Source: Bacillota bacterium (GTDB taxonomy: Bacteria; Bacillota; UBA4882; UBA8346). From it: DNA of 64,000 nucleotides. The notes under the pieces are model-generated. The model did not search any database, had not been told where the DNA came from, and was given only the letters and a program-made list of their open reading frames with translations. Position 1 is the stretch's first letter; every line of letters begins with the position of its first letter. This document shows positions 41,637 to 51,097 of the stretch, piece after piece. Location of the stretch: contig JAEVYU010000009.1 in NCBI GenBank assembly GCA_023392595.1, positions 62,001-126,000 of the forward strand. Reading direction: 5' to 3'. Made by a program: the position numbers and the translations under genes.

Positions 41637-42903
41637 TTAATCGCTATCTTTTGATAAAGAAGGGGTCAAATCCCTTAAGGAATGTTCCCAACGGGGTTCC
41701 GGTCCCCGTAAATAAGATATTGCCGCTGCAAGAAGACTAAAGATAAAGGAAATGGTGAATGCGGTTCTTAGTCCGGAAATAAAATGCGATACCGCGATTC
41801 CCTGCGAGCCGACCTGAGTTCCTACAAATAACCGGAGTAAGGCGTCCTGGCTGATACTTGAGGAAATTACCGCCATCGCCATGGCGATGCTGATGACGCT
41901 TCCCGCATTATTCATTATGGTCCGGGTGCCGGCGGCAATACCCCTTTTTTCAACGGGTACCGCGCCCATAATAGCGCTGGTGTTGGGAGAGAAAAACATT
42001 CCCGAACCGGCGCCCATGATCATCATCCAAACAATTAACTCGGAAGTGGATGTGTTTTGGCCAATTTTCATAAAACCGATTAAGCCGATGGCGGAGATGA
42101 ATAAACCAATTGAATTTAAGATTCTTGAACCGTATTTATCGGAAAGCCATCCGCTAAATGGCGAGACCACCATCATCGCCAAGGCAAAGGGAGCAAGCAA
42201 AATTCCAGCCATCAGGGGCTCAATACCTTTAATACCCTGAAAATAAAAAATCAACAAGAACGTTACGGCACCGCGGGCGATACCGTTCAATAAATTGCTG
42301 CTGAATGCGAAAGCCAAAACCCGGGTTTTGAATAACTGCATATCCAGCATGGGCTCATCCAGTTGACGTTCTACCCAAATAAAACGGATGAGCAATATAG
42401 CCGCCAGAACCAGTAAGCTCAAAATATAAATATTGAACCAACCGGTAAAGCCGCCGAATGTCAGTGCGATTAATAAAGACAGCATACCGACCAGAAATAA
42501 AAAGGAACCATGCCAGTCGAATTTTTGATGTTCCGGAAGTATATCAAGCTCTTTTAATTGAATCCACGCCCACAGGGTGCCGATGACACCAATGGGGACA
42601 TTGACAAAGAAAATACTGCGCCAGCCGATATGGACCAAAAATCCGCCTAAAATCGGGCCGATAACCGAGGCGATGCTAATGACCATACTGTTAATTCCCA
42701 AGGCTTTCCCCAGTTCTTTTTGGGGAAGGCATCAGCCACAATTGCGGTGCTGTTAGCGACCATCAACGAACCGCCGACCGACTGAATCAAACGGAAGATC
42801 AAAAGTTCGAGACCGCTTTGGAAAAGCCGCAAAGTAAAGAAGAAATTGTAAAAATAGCAAAGCCACTTACAAATAAATTTTTGCGGCCAATCATATCCGC
42901 CTA
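41637..42903 (-). pseudogene. Decayed MFS drug exporter of the DHA2 type
   Basis: Three frames must be joined to read this exporter. The first, about 42903-42806, gives 'ADMIGRKNLFVSGFAIFTIS' (motif A). The second, 42832-42719, gives 'LLIFRLIQSVGGSLMVANS'. The third, 42701-41637, gives 'INSMVISIASVIGPILGGF' onward to the normal C-terminus. Each break is explained by one missing base, in a T run (near 42806) and an A run (near 42718). The first 60-70 residues, including helices 1 and 2, are also missing. The homopolymer sites mean sequencing error is possible for the shifts, but not for the missing start. Confidence 0.82.
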
Positions 42904-42930
42904 TACTATAGTCTTTAGTTTATGTTGGAT

Positions 42931-42950
42931 TAACCTTTACGTCAAGGTTA
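42931..42950. promoter_or_regulatory. MerR-type dyad at a candidate promoter upstream of the MFS remnant
   Basis: TAACCTT-TACGTC-AAGGTTA is a 7-bp inverted repeat of the kind bound by MerR-family activators. On the minus strand TTGACG, inside the dyad, lies 17 bp from TAAACT. On the plus strand TATAGT follows it. No merR gene is present nearby. Confidence 0.45.
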
Positions 42951-43164
42951 TAGTTGTGTTTTAACAACAAGTTCAACTCCATGGAAAAGCAGACATTTCC
43001 ACCATGATTTTCAGGTTGTTTTTTAGCTGAATGTTTTGTAAGATAAAAGCTAAATTCCACAGTGAGTTTGAAAACTGCGAATTTTTTAATAAAAAGGTTG
43101 TTTTTTTACAATCATTGTGGAAGGTATCAGGAAAACTAAAAAAACTTTGAAAGGAGGGGAAACG

Positions 43165-43779
43165 ATGCGAAAAAGCGTGCGAAACTATGGGGTCATTGTA
43201 AGCTTGTTTTTAATGGGTCTGATGCTTACTGGGCCGGTTTATGCCGCCACTCCCAAACAATTCGATTATCGGGTAAGGCCTTGGTACTGGTATGGCAGAC
43301 CGATCCCGGCTCGACCAACGGTACCATCGCTTCCCGGAGGCTCGAAGCCGGTGCCTGATACAGGATCTGGAGTCGAACAAAATGCTTCAGCCCGTGATTT
43401 AACAGCGGATGAAAATCATATTTTCAAGCAAGTCAATATGGAACGGGCAAAGAAAGGTTTGCCGGCTTTACAAATCGATTACCGGTTGGTCCAAACAGCC
43501 AGGGCGAAATCGCTGGATATGATCAAAGGCGGTTATTTTGATCATCAATCGCCTACCCTTGGAAGTCCGTTTGATCAAATGAGAAAAGTGGGCATCCCTT
43601 ATCGTTACGCTGGGGAAAATATTGCCGGGAATTCTTCCGCAGCCGGCGCCATGGTGAGCTGGATGAATTCATCAGGCCATCGGGCGAATATTTTGAATCC
43701 CAAGTTTAACCATATCGGCATCGGTGTAGTGGATGGCGGACCGTATGGAAAGATGTTGACTCAGCAGTTTATCGGGTAA
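43165..43779 (+). CDS. Secreted CAP-domain (SCP/PR1-like) protein
   Basis: The protein has 204 residues from the ATG at 43165, which has AAAGGAGGGG just upstream. It has a signal peptide (to about residue 29, VYAAT), a basic, proline-rich linker (about 40-75) and a CAP domain. The domain starts at 'ENHIFKQVNMERAKKGLPAL', with 'FDHQSPT', 'AGENIAG' and 'SSGHRANILNPKFNHIGIG'. YkwD-type CAP proteins are common in spore formers; some occur in spore coats or act outside the cell, but the activity is not established. Confidence 0.9.
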   Translation: MRKSVRNYGVIVSLFLMGLMLTGPVYAATPKQFDYRVRPWYWYGRPIPARPTVPSLPGGSKPVPDTGSGVEQNASARDLTADENHIFKQVNMERAKKGLPALQIDYRLVQTARAKSLDMIKGGYFDHQSPTLGSPFDQMRKVGIPYRYAGENIAGNSSAAGAMVSWMNSSGHRANILNPKFNHIGIGVVDGGPYGKMLTQQFIG

Positions 43780-43798
43780 TCTACTGCTGCTTTGGATA

Positions 43799-43837
43799 AA
43801 AAAGGGCCTATTTCTCTATCGAAAGGCCCTTTTTTAG
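43799..43837 (+). terminator. Terminator after the CAP protein gene
   Basis: AAAGGGCCT pairs with AGGCCCTTT around a 13-nt loop, followed by four more T residues. Confidence 0.88.
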
Positions 43838-43878
43838 TTAGATTTTTATCTTCGATGGAAACCGGGTTGTTTTTGGTA

Positions 43879-44559
43879 TTATGATCCTGGTTCATAGGGT
43901 TTTCTGTACAAGTCTCTTTTTTTGAGGCCGTTTTTCCGCGCTAAAAATAACCAGCTTAGGTTGCCCATGAATAAATATAACCATCTGGGGACATTCATCC
44001 TGATATTGATATTATCGGCCGTTTCCAAATTATCCTTTTGGAGATCCTGGCTGATTTTGGAAAATGCCTGATTGAGATGGCGAAAATTCTTTTTCATAAA
44101 GGAGGCATCCTTGGCTTCCAGTAACATCCCCCCTCCGCCGATTAGGATACCAAAACGAAAATGAGCATGGATATGACGGCTAAAGCTTTTGATTACCCGG
44201 ACAGCTTCGAGATTAATACCGGGTTCGGGGAAGCCGCAATTAACGACGGCATATATTTTCGGGCTGCGGGAATTGTTGTGTTCGACATCATAATGGGAAT
44301 AATCCTCTAAAAAACGCATCAGAATACCCGGTAAACAAAAGATGTAAAGCGGGAACACAATGATAACGGCATCCGCTTTGGCCAGGCTTTCAAAATCCTT
44401 ATAGGTTTGATTTTTGGTGATGCTTTGGCGGATATCAATAAAAGTATGCGTGATACCGGGACCTTTAAGGACATTCCCGGCCATTTGTGCCAGAAGATTG
44501 GATGAGGATTCCTCGCGGTTCATTTTAGGGCTGGCGCTTATAAAGACGATATTGCTCAT
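43879..44559 (-). CDS. Flavodoxin-like NAD(P)H-dependent FMN reductase
   Basis: This 226-residue protein has the flavodoxin-like start 'NIVFISASPKMNREESSSNLL', where the phosphate-binding loop would be. 'ADAVIIVFPLYIFCLPGILMRFLED' follows. It also has a C-terminal hydrophobic/basic tail (about 195-225). It lacks a cysteine cluster, unlike its partner gene. Its start overlaps the stop of the upstream flavoprotein (ATGA), so the pair is coupled and probably works together. Substrate is unknown. Confidence 0.82.
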   Translation of the reverse strand: MSNIVFISASPKMNREESSSNLLAQMAGNVLKGPGITHTFIDIRQSITKNQTYKDFESLAKADAVIIVFPLYIFCLPGILMRFLEDYSHYDVEHNNSRSPKIYAVVNCGFPEPGINLEAVRVIKSFSRHIHAHFRFGILIGGGGMLLEAKDASFMKKNFRHLNQAFSKISQDLQKDNLETADNINIRMNVPRWLYLFMGNLSWLFLARKNGLKKRDLYRKPYEPGS

Positions 44560-45125
44560 TCCTGCTTACCCCCTACGGACTCAAATTCCATGGATTGAAA
44601 TGCCTGCATAAAACTGTTTTCACTGTCTTGTTTTTGATAGGTCAGAACTTCAAAAGAGCTCTGATGCTTTAGGGGAATGTCGCTAAACAACTGTCTGTCG
44701 TCATCGGGAATTTCATCGGCGTAACCGATGAGGATTCGTTTCGGATGAGTGGCATAACGCCCGGGATGTTCGGTGAAACCTCTGGAATTGGTATTAAAAA
44801 ACGGCAGTATGTTGGGAAGCCATCGATCAAGGGCATTTTTAATATTGGCGCTTACCTGGCCGAAAACCACCGGGCTGATGTAAATTACAAAATCACTACG
44901 GTTATAAAATTGGTTGATCTCAGTCATTCTGTCGTTAATAACACATTCTCCGGGCTTTTTAATCCAACAGCCAAAACACCCCATACAATAGGCGAGGTCA
45001 TCCCTGCCGACCATGATAATTTCAGTTTCCAGTCCTTTTCTCTCCAAATAGGGAATGATAAAATTTTTCAACTTTTCAAACAACGGGGTTTGCCCATCTT
45101 TATCAGCGATGATAGTAGCTATCAT
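44556..45125 (-). CDS. Iron-sulfur flavoprotein-like oxidoreductase
   Basis: The protein has 189 residues from the ATG at 45125 (AAAGGAGG upstream). It has a flavodoxin-like fold with a compact cysteine motif 'CMGCFGCWIKKPGEC' near residues 46-60 (C-x2-C-x2-C-x7-C). This matches the 4Fe-4S motif of archaeal and clostridial iron-sulfur flavoproteins. 'SDFVIYISPVVFGQVSANIKNALDR' is the usual flavin-side segment. It heads a two-gene operon divergent from a TetR regulator, with twin operators between. A role in detoxifying electron-accepting compounds is a guess from the family. Confidence 0.83.
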   Translation of the reverse strand: MIATIIADKDGQTPLFEKLKNFIIPYLERKGLETEIIMVGRDDLAYCMGCFGCWIKKPGECVINDRMTEINQFYNRSDFVIYISPVVFGQVSANIKNALDRWLPNILPFFNTNSRGFTEHPGRYATHPKRILIGYADEIPDDDRQLFSDIPLKHQSSFEVLTYQKQDSENSFMQAFQSMEFESVGGKQE

Positions 45126-45142
45126 AATGTTCCTCCTTTTAT

Positions 45143-45192
45143 TGTTTACACCGTCAACATTAGTATAAGATATAATGTTTACTGTGTCAACA
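45143..45192. promoter_or_regulatory. Twin operators between the flavoprotein pair and the TetR gene
   Basis: TGTTTAC-ACC-GTCAACA (45143-45159) and TGTTTAC-TGT-GTCAACA (45176-45192) are near-palindromic copies centred 33 bp apart, just upstream of the flavoprotein start. Binding by the TetR protein encoded divergently is inferred. Confidence 0.7.
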
Positions 45193-45294
45193 TCACAAAA
45201 ATTAAAAATCATAACGTATGAATTGAATAATTTGATAAAATAGGATCTTGAAAGATTATTTGAGGCGTTATGGATTAGAAAGGATGAGCATTTT

Positions 45295-45921
45295 TTGGCG
45301 GAGAAAACCTATCATCGCGATAATCTCAAATCGCAATTGATTGAAGAAGGGCTAAAGCTGTTGGATCGGGAGGGATATGAAGAGTTTTCCTTGCGAAAGG
45401 TGGCTAAGGCATGTAATGTAAGTCATACCGCTCCATACAGGCATTTTAAAAACAAGGACGAGCTGATTGCCGCAATCGGCCAAGAAATCAACCGCAAATT
45501 CAGTAATGCCCTTCTTGAATCGGTCCATCAATATCCGGATGACCCTAAAGCTCAATTAAAGGAAATGGGGTATTCTTATATCAAATTTTTCTCAGAAAAT
45601 CCGGAATATCTGCGGTTGATTTTTTTAAGCGATATCAAACAACAGATGATGAAGAGCCTTCAAATATCAGAGGAATGTCCCATCTTTAGCGATGAAATTA
45701 GTAACGATCCCTTTCAGATCTTTTCGGATGCAGTGACTCGCTATAAAACGGAAATTCAGGATGACACAGCTTCTTCAGTCGATCAAGATGCACTCACCTT
45801 GTATTGCTGGGGCCTGGTGCATGGCATTGCGATACTGATTGCCAGAAAGGATTTTCCTTATCAAGGGGATGCCTTGGAACTGGTTAGGAAAGTTATGTGG
45901 AATCATTCGGTTTTAAAATAA
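45295..45921 (+). CDS. TetR-family transcriptional regulator
   Basis: This 208-residue protein has an N-terminal helix-turn-helix ('FSLRKVAKACNVSHTAPYRHFKNKDELIAAI', about residues 27-58 when read with its flanks). The C-terminal ligand domain has the 'WGLVHGIAILI' helix of the TetR_C (WHG) group. A TTG start is used with AAAGGATGA upstream. It is divergent from the two flavoprotein genes and most likely represses them through the twin operators in the gap. Confidence 0.9.
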   Translation: MAEKTYHRDNLKSQLIEEGLKLLDREGYEEFSLRKVAKACNVSHTAPYRHFKNKDELIAAIGQEINRKFSNALLESVHQYPDDPKAQLKEMGYSYIKFFSENPEYLRLIFLSDIKQQMMKSLQISEECPIFSDEISNDPFQIFSDAVTRYKTEIQDDTASSVDQDALTLYCWGLVHGIAILIARKDFPYQGDALELVRKVMWNHSVLK

Positions 45922-45997
45922 TGTCAGCCAATCTAAATCAGTCGACATTGAAGCGGTTTACATTTATCGTTGTCTAAAAATATATCCGGAGGACTTA

Positions 45998-47326
45998 GTG
46001 GTGATTAATATTCTGTTCATTGTGGTTGCAGTCTTTCTAGGCATTGATTTCATCATTTTAACGGCTCTACTGGCCCGTTCGTCCCAAAGAAGAGATTACC
46101 GGCTGGAAGCTCGCCTGGATACTTTCGAGAAAAGCCAGGAGAAAACGGAGCGCTTCCTCCGGGAGGAGACTTTTAAGAACCGTGAAGAAAACCTCGGTAG
46201 CGCTAAATTGCTCCGGGAAGAATTAAGTAACTCCTTTAAAATGGTGAGTGAAACCTTAATGGGTCGGATGAGTGAAATTGCCAGTTTGCAACGAAATCAG
46301 CTGGAAATTTTCTCAATCCAATTGACAAGCCTCACCAAAAGCAATGAAGAGAAACTGGAACAAATGCGGCAGACTCTTGAGGATAAATTACGACAGCTTC
46401 AGGAGGATAACGCCAAGAAATTGGAACAAATGCGGGCTACTGTCGATGAAAAGTTGCATGAGACCTTGGAAAAAAGGTTGGGAGAGTCCTTTAAACTGGT
46501 CAGTGAAAGACTGGAGTTGGTTCACAAGGGATTGGGAGAGATGCAGACGTTGGCCACCGGCGTCGGCGATCTGAAGAAAGTGCTTACCAATATCAAAACC
46601 AGAGGTACCTGGGGCGAAATTCAATTGGGTAATCTCCTGGAACAGATTTTAGCCGTTGAACAGTATGAAACCAATGTAATCACCAAAAAAGGAAGCAATG
46701 AACGGGTCGAGTATGCCGTCAAATTGCCGGAAGGAGTATGGCTGCCACTGGATGCTAAGTTTCCCCAAGAGGATTACCAGCGGCTTTTGGAAGCGCAGGA
46801 ACAGGCTGATCCGGTTATGGTGGAAGAGTACGGCAAGCAATTGGAGGTCCGAATCAAAGCGGAAGCTAAGGATATCCGGGATAAGTATCTGGATCCCCCT
46901 TTTACGACAGACTTCGGCATCATGTTTTTGCCGATTGAAGGTTTGTATGCGGAAGTCTTGCGCAGACCCGGTTTAGTTGATATCTTACAAAGAGAGTACC
47001 GGGTGAATGTCACCGGGCCGACTAGCCTCGCTGCTTTACTCAATAGCCTGCAAATGGGTTTCAGGACCCTGGCGATTCAAAAACGTTCCAGCGAAGTATG
47101 GTCCCTGCTGGGGGCGGTGAAGACCGAGTTTGGGAAATTTGGAGATTTACTGGAAAAGACTCATAAAAAGCTTCAGGAGGCCAGCAATACCATAGTCGAT
47201 GCGGCTCAAAAATCTCGGGGCATTGAAAGAAAACTCCGGGAGGTTCAGGAACTGCCCTCACCGGAAGCTAAAGTTTTGTTGGGGCAGCTTAAAGAGGAGG
47301 AGATTGCATCCGGCTCCGAAGAATAG
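45998..47326 (+). CDS. rmuC: RmuC-family DNA recombination protein
   Basis: This 442-residue protein has an N-terminal membrane anchor (about residues 3-24). A long coiled coil (about 35-165, 'EKLEQMRQTLEDKLRQLQEDN') follows, then the RmuC nuclease-like domain with 'RGTWGEIQLGNLLEQIL', 'LPLDAKFPQEDYQRL', 'FGIMFLPIEGLYAEVLR' and 'VTGPTSLAALLNSLQMGF'. RmuC limits inversion at short inverted repeats in E. coli. A GTG start with CGGAGGAC about 6 nt upstream is used. Confidence 0.94.
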   Translation: MVINILFIVVAVFLGIDFIILTALLARSSQRRDYRLEARLDTFEKSQEKTERFLREETFKNREENLGSAKLLREELSNSFKMVSETLMGRMSEIASLQRNQLEIFSIQLTSLTKSNEEKLEQMRQTLEDKLRQLQEDNAKKLEQMRATVDEKLHETLEKRLGESFKLVSERLELVHKGLGEMQTLATGVGDLKKVLTNIKTRGTWGEIQLGNLLEQILAVEQYETNVITKKGSNERVEYAVKLPEGVWLPLDAKFPQEDYQRLLEAQEQADPVMVEEYGKQLEVRIKAEAKDIRDKYLDPPFTTDFGIMFLPIEGLYAEVLRRPGLVDILQREYRVNVTGPTSLAALLNSLQMGFRTLAIQKRSSEVWSLLGAVKTEFGKFGDLLEKTHKKLQEASNTIVDAAQKSRGIERKLREVQELPSPEAKVLLGQLKEEEIASGSEE

Positions 47327-47621
47327 AAGTAGAATAAGATGCTGACCATATTCCGGTTTTGTTGTCCCGATTCCCGAAAAATAAGATTACTGCTGTTTTA
47401 GTGCTTTTATCGCGCTTGTCTACGGTTTTAAACCGTTTAGCTCCATTTGCCTTTGGCGGCAACGTGATTGGATATCCAAGCTATGTTTGACTTTGATGAT
47501 AAACTATTACTATAGGGAGAATCTTCAAATCTTCCCGGATGGAATGATTTTATTCGCGGAAAGCTGGAAGATAACGTTGCGCTTTGATTTTTTACAGCCA
47601 GATACGGAAATTAGACGTAAT

Positions 47622-48962
47622 ATGATATTGAATGGCTCGATTTCGAAAACCATTCTTTTTTTATCCATCCCCACGTTGATGATGGGGATTGTCCAATCCA
47701 TCATACCGGTGGTAGATGGCCTATTTATCAATAACATCGCCGGAACGGTTGCAGGCAGCGCAGTGGCGTACTCCGGACCGATCGTCAACATGATGGGCGC
47801 CCTGGCGCAGGGTTTAAGCGCGGCCGGAATGGCCATTATCGGCCAGACCAACGGCAGGGGCGATTTTGAGGAAGCGAAAAGAGTATCGACGCAGGTTATG
47901 ATCTTTGCCTTCCTTTTAGGGATTATTACCGCCCCGCTTCTGATCCTGATTGCTTTTCCGATTTCCTGGAACGTGAATGCGGATATCTCCCATGATGTTT
48001 TAGTCTATACGGCCCTCAATGCGCTGGTGATTCCTTTTGCATTTCTTGAATCCATTTATAATGCGATTAAAAGCGCAGCTGGAAAGCCGGAGGCCGCATT
48101 TATCCGCATGGTTTTAATGCTTGTCCTGAAAATACTCACCAATACTTTGTTCATCGCCATCTTCCGGTGGGATGTGGTCGGCGCTGTCATGGCTTCGCTA
48201 TTATCCAATATTTTAATATGTATTTGGATGTATTACGAACTTTTCCTGATGGAAAGTAAAGATCGTCTGGAAATCAAGGGCTTTCGATTTGATTTTACCA
48301 TTATCCGGGAGCTTTTTAGGATCGGTATCCCATCCATGCTTTCAAACCTCATTTTGAATCTGGGCTTTTTCCTGATTAACATAGAAGTCGCCAAATACGG
48401 CACCGTTGTTTTGAGCGGACAAGGCATTGCCAATAACATCACTTCCGCTTGCTTTATATTGCCTTCTTCCTTTGGCTCTTCCGTTACCACCATGGTCAGT
48501 ATGAACATCGGGGCTGGACAAAGTGAAAAGGCCAAACAGTCCTGCACGGTAGCCTGTATTATTAGTGCGATTACTGCGGTAATATTGATAGCGGTTGTGG
48601 TGCCGTTATCTTCCCACATTACCATTTGGTTCACCCGGCAACAGGATGTGTTGGATGTAGCCAACAAGGCCCTTCATATTTATACCTATTCTGTGGTTGG
48701 TTTCGGCATTTGTATGGTGCAGCAGGGCGCCTTTATCGGCTTGGGACGTACCCGGATTCCATTGTTCGCCAGTATTCTGAGAGTATGGCTTCTTCGATAT
48801 CTGTTTATATTAGCTACCGAACGAATGTTGGGCCCCTATTCGGTATTTTGGGGAAACCTCTTTTCAAATTACGCTGCTGCGGTCATCACAACGATTCTCA
48901 TTTTACGAACCAAATGGGTTACGGAAATTCCTCAAAAGGCAGCAGCTTGGAAACATAATTAG
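47622..48962 (+). CDS. MATE-family multidrug/cation antiporter
   Basis: A protein of about 446 residues with 12 membrane helices in two related halves starts 'MILNGSISKTILFLSIPTLM' and includes 'NMMGALAQGLSAAGMAIIGQ'. MATE pumps export drugs or metabolites using sodium or proton gradients. The start is uncertain: the frame is open back to 47487, but only the ATG at 47622 gives a normal MATE N-terminus, and its ribosome-binding site is poor. Roughly 295 bases between rmuC and this start hold no recognised feature beyond a GGTTTTAAACC palindrome. Confidence 0.9.
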   Translation: MILNGSISKTILFLSIPTLMMGIVQSIIPVVDGLFINNIAGTVAGSAVAYSGPIVNMMGALAQGLSAAGMAIIGQTNGRGDFEEAKRVSTQVMIFAFLLGIITAPLLILIAFPISWNVNADISHDVLVYTALNALVIPFAFLESIYNAIKSAAGKPEAAFIRMVLMLVLKILTNTLFIAIFRWDVVGAVMASLLSNILICIWMYYELFLMESKDRLEIKGFRFDFTIIRELFRIGIPSMLSNLILNLGFFLINIEVAKYGTVVLSGQGIANNITSACFILPSSFGSSVTTMVSMNIGAGQSEKAKQSCTVACIISAITAVILIAVVVPLSSHITIWFTRQQDVLDVANKALHIYTYSVVGFGICMVQQGAFIGLGRTRIPLFASILRVWLLRYLFILATERMLGPYSVFWGNLFSNYAAAVITTILILRTKWVTEIPQKAAAWKHN

Positions 48963-49252
48963 CAAATTTACCTCTATCATTGAATCGATAGAAAAATGAT
49001 TTTCCTGGAATCCATAAATCCGTTAAATTCTGCATCTTTAAAAAGGCGATTAATCCCATTTAAGACCTCGACTGGCTATGGTGGGATTCTTACTTTAAAA
49101 ATTTGTCAGGATGAACTTTTAACTGAGAGTAATAGTTGGAGAAATTTTCCACTATTTAAATGGAAGAATGATTTGGCGGGGAGTGATGGCAATCCTGCAA
49201 ATCCTTTTTATACCCCAGCGGCAGCTTTTTCGACTCTAAAGATAACTTTCTT

Positions 49253-49702
49253 TTATCTGATTTTAAACTTAGCATACTTCGCAATAATCGTAGAAGTAAT
49301 AATCCCCATGATGTTAAATTGGATGACCGCCATAATATTGGAAAGAGGATCGCTTCTCCCTTGGATTTCAATCCGTAAGAACTTCATAAAAAAACCGATG
49401 GAAGCCATCCAGATGATGGCTCCTACACCGATACCCTTGAGGATATAAAAATCTTTGCCGGTCAGCCGCAAAGTATAGGCGACCGCCATTCCAAAAGCCG
49501 ATCCTAAGATAAATTGAGCAAGTAAACCAACGAAGTATCCCGTCGGAGTGTGAATCAGCTGTTGGTTTAAAAAGATATTGGCTGCAGTTTCCCAGGTAGC
49601 AATGAATTTAAAACCAAGCAACCGGACCAAAAGATTAAAAAGGGTCATCGCCAAGGTAGCCGTCATCCCGGCTATTGTGCCAATGGTAATTGTATCCCGC
49701 AT
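49253..49702 (-). CDS. Small polytopic membrane protein of unknown function (149 aa)
   Basis: The protein has four hydrophobic segments (about residues 5-30, 52-80, 86-108 and 122-142). It has a basic C-terminus, starts 'MRDTITIGTIAGMTATLAM', and has AGAGGT upstream. It resembles small membrane proteins of Bacillota without assigned function; I do not recognise a named family. It is divergent from the KAS III-like gene. The 290 bases between it and the MATE gene hold no recognisable feature. Confidence 0.7.
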   Translation of the reverse strand: MRDTITIGTIAGMTATLAMTLFNLLVRLLGFKFIATWETAANIFLNQQLIHTPTGYFVGLLAQFILGSAFGMAVAYTLRLTGKDFYILKGIGVGAIIWMASIGFFMKFLRIEIQGRSDPLSNIMAVIQFNIMGIITSTIIAKYAKFKIR

Positions 49703-49940
49703 AGTTTACCTCTTTTTCGGAAATAGCTTCTTTTTCAAAATAAGTCCTGTAAAAATTCTTTCCGCTACCGCTACTCCGTTATTCAATTACTTTAATTCAA
49801 ATGAAGGCAGATTCAAGCCGGTTTCGCAACGGACACCAATATGCCCAGAAAAACGGTATTCCGGAAAAGATCCTATAAGATAATTCAAATCGTAAGCTGA
49901 AAAACTAGTCTCGGGATAACCAAAGATCAGGGAGGTTTTG

Positions 49941-50942
49941 ATGATGGCTCTATCAATCGCCAGTTTAGGTTATTATTTGCCGGAAAACCAGATTTCCAAT
50001 GACTTTTTACTGGAAATGCTACAGAAAAAAGGGGGACAATTGGTTGATATTGAAAGATTAAAAAAGAAATTAACTCATAATAAAGCCGAGTTTCGCCATT
50101 TTAAAAATCCTGACGAAACTGGGATGGATATGGCTGAAAAGGCTGCTAAAAAATGCCTGGAAAAGATCAATTTTGATCCTCGGGAATTGGATTTCATCCT
50201 GTATGTCGGGATGCTCCGCGATTATGTGGAACCGGCTATGGCGGTAATGTTGCAGGATAGATTGGGAGCAAAAAGAGCTCACGCTTTTGATCTTTCCAAC
50301 GCCTGCAATAGTTTTTTGAACGGTATGGAAATCGCCTATCTGTATGTGCGGACCGGAAAATACCGGAATGCTTTAATAGTAGGAGCAGAGGACGGTTCGG
50401 AACGAATTCCCTGGCATCTGTTTAATTCGGAAGAGAACTTTGCCGGTTTCTCGGCGCTGACCATCTCCGACGGTGCGGCGGCAATGTTATTGCAGGATGT
50501 TCCGGAACACCCGGGTTTCACGGAATTTGTTTTCGATACCTATGGTGAGTACAATGATCTCTGCCGGGTTAAAATCGGCAAAGAGCGGGATGATTTAAAA
50601 ATCATGGTTAAAAGTAAAGAATTAGCCATCACCGCTCTCAAAATATTACCGGAGTTTGTGACTGCTTTTATGGAAAAAAGCCGAAAGACTTTAGGCCGGA
50701 TTGATATTTGGTTTTTTCATCAAGTCACCGGTGATCCCCGTAATTTTTGGGGTAATTTAGATGAGGATCTGGTTAACAAAGCCTACAATACCTTTTCAAA
50801 GGTGGGCAACACCGGCAGTATTTCGATACCTTTGGGAATGGCGCTGGCAGAAGAAAACGGTAAAATGAAAAGAGGGGATTGCGTGGCGGTAGTGGTGGGA
50901 GCTTCCGGGTTCAGCTGCGGGGCTACGGCATTCGTGTACTAA
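49941..50942 (+). CDS. 3-oxoacyl-ACP synthase III-like (thiolase fold) enzyme
   Basis: This protein of about 333 residues has the KAS III fold. The catalytic cysteine is in 'FDLSNACNSFLNGM' (near residue 122), the histidine in 'WFFHQVTGDPRN' (near 259) and the asparagine in 'SKVGNTGSISIPLG' (near 290). The Cys-His-Asn triad suggests condensing activity with an acyl primer. It stands alone, away from any fatty-acid genes, so a specialised product is likelier than housekeeping FabH. GGGAGG precedes two adjacent ATGs (49941 and 49944). Confidence 0.85.
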   Translation: MMALSIASLGYYLPENQISNDFLLEMLQKKGGQLVDIERLKKKLTHNKAEFRHFKNPDETGMDMAEKAAKKCLEKINFDPRELDFILYVGMLRDYVEPAMAVMLQDRLGAKRAHAFDLSNACNSFLNGMEIAYLYVRTGKYRNALIVGAEDGSERIPWHLFNSEENFAGFSALTISDGAAAMLLQDVPEHPGFTEFVFDTYGEYNDLCRVKIGKERDDLKIMVKSKELAITALKILPEFVTAFMEKSRKTLGRIDIWFFHQVTGDPRNFWGNLDEDLVNKAYNTFSKVGNTGSISIPLGMALAEENGKMKRGDCVAVVVGASGFSCGATAFVY

Positions 50943-51097
50943 AAACTTTTGAAACAGCAAGCGGATTCCAAAAATTATTTCTGCGGATATGGTTGATAGG
51001 CAACCAATCTTTTAGTAAGATTTAAAGGGAAACATATGGGATTGAATCAGATGTAAAAGCCCCTATTTGTTTTTTTAGACTGAAAGAGGGTGACCGC

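Noticed and set aside
48996..49448. Plus-strand 150-codon ORF
   Set aside because: Its second half is antisense to the better-supported minus-strand membrane protein at 49253-49702, and its start lacks a ribosome-binding site.
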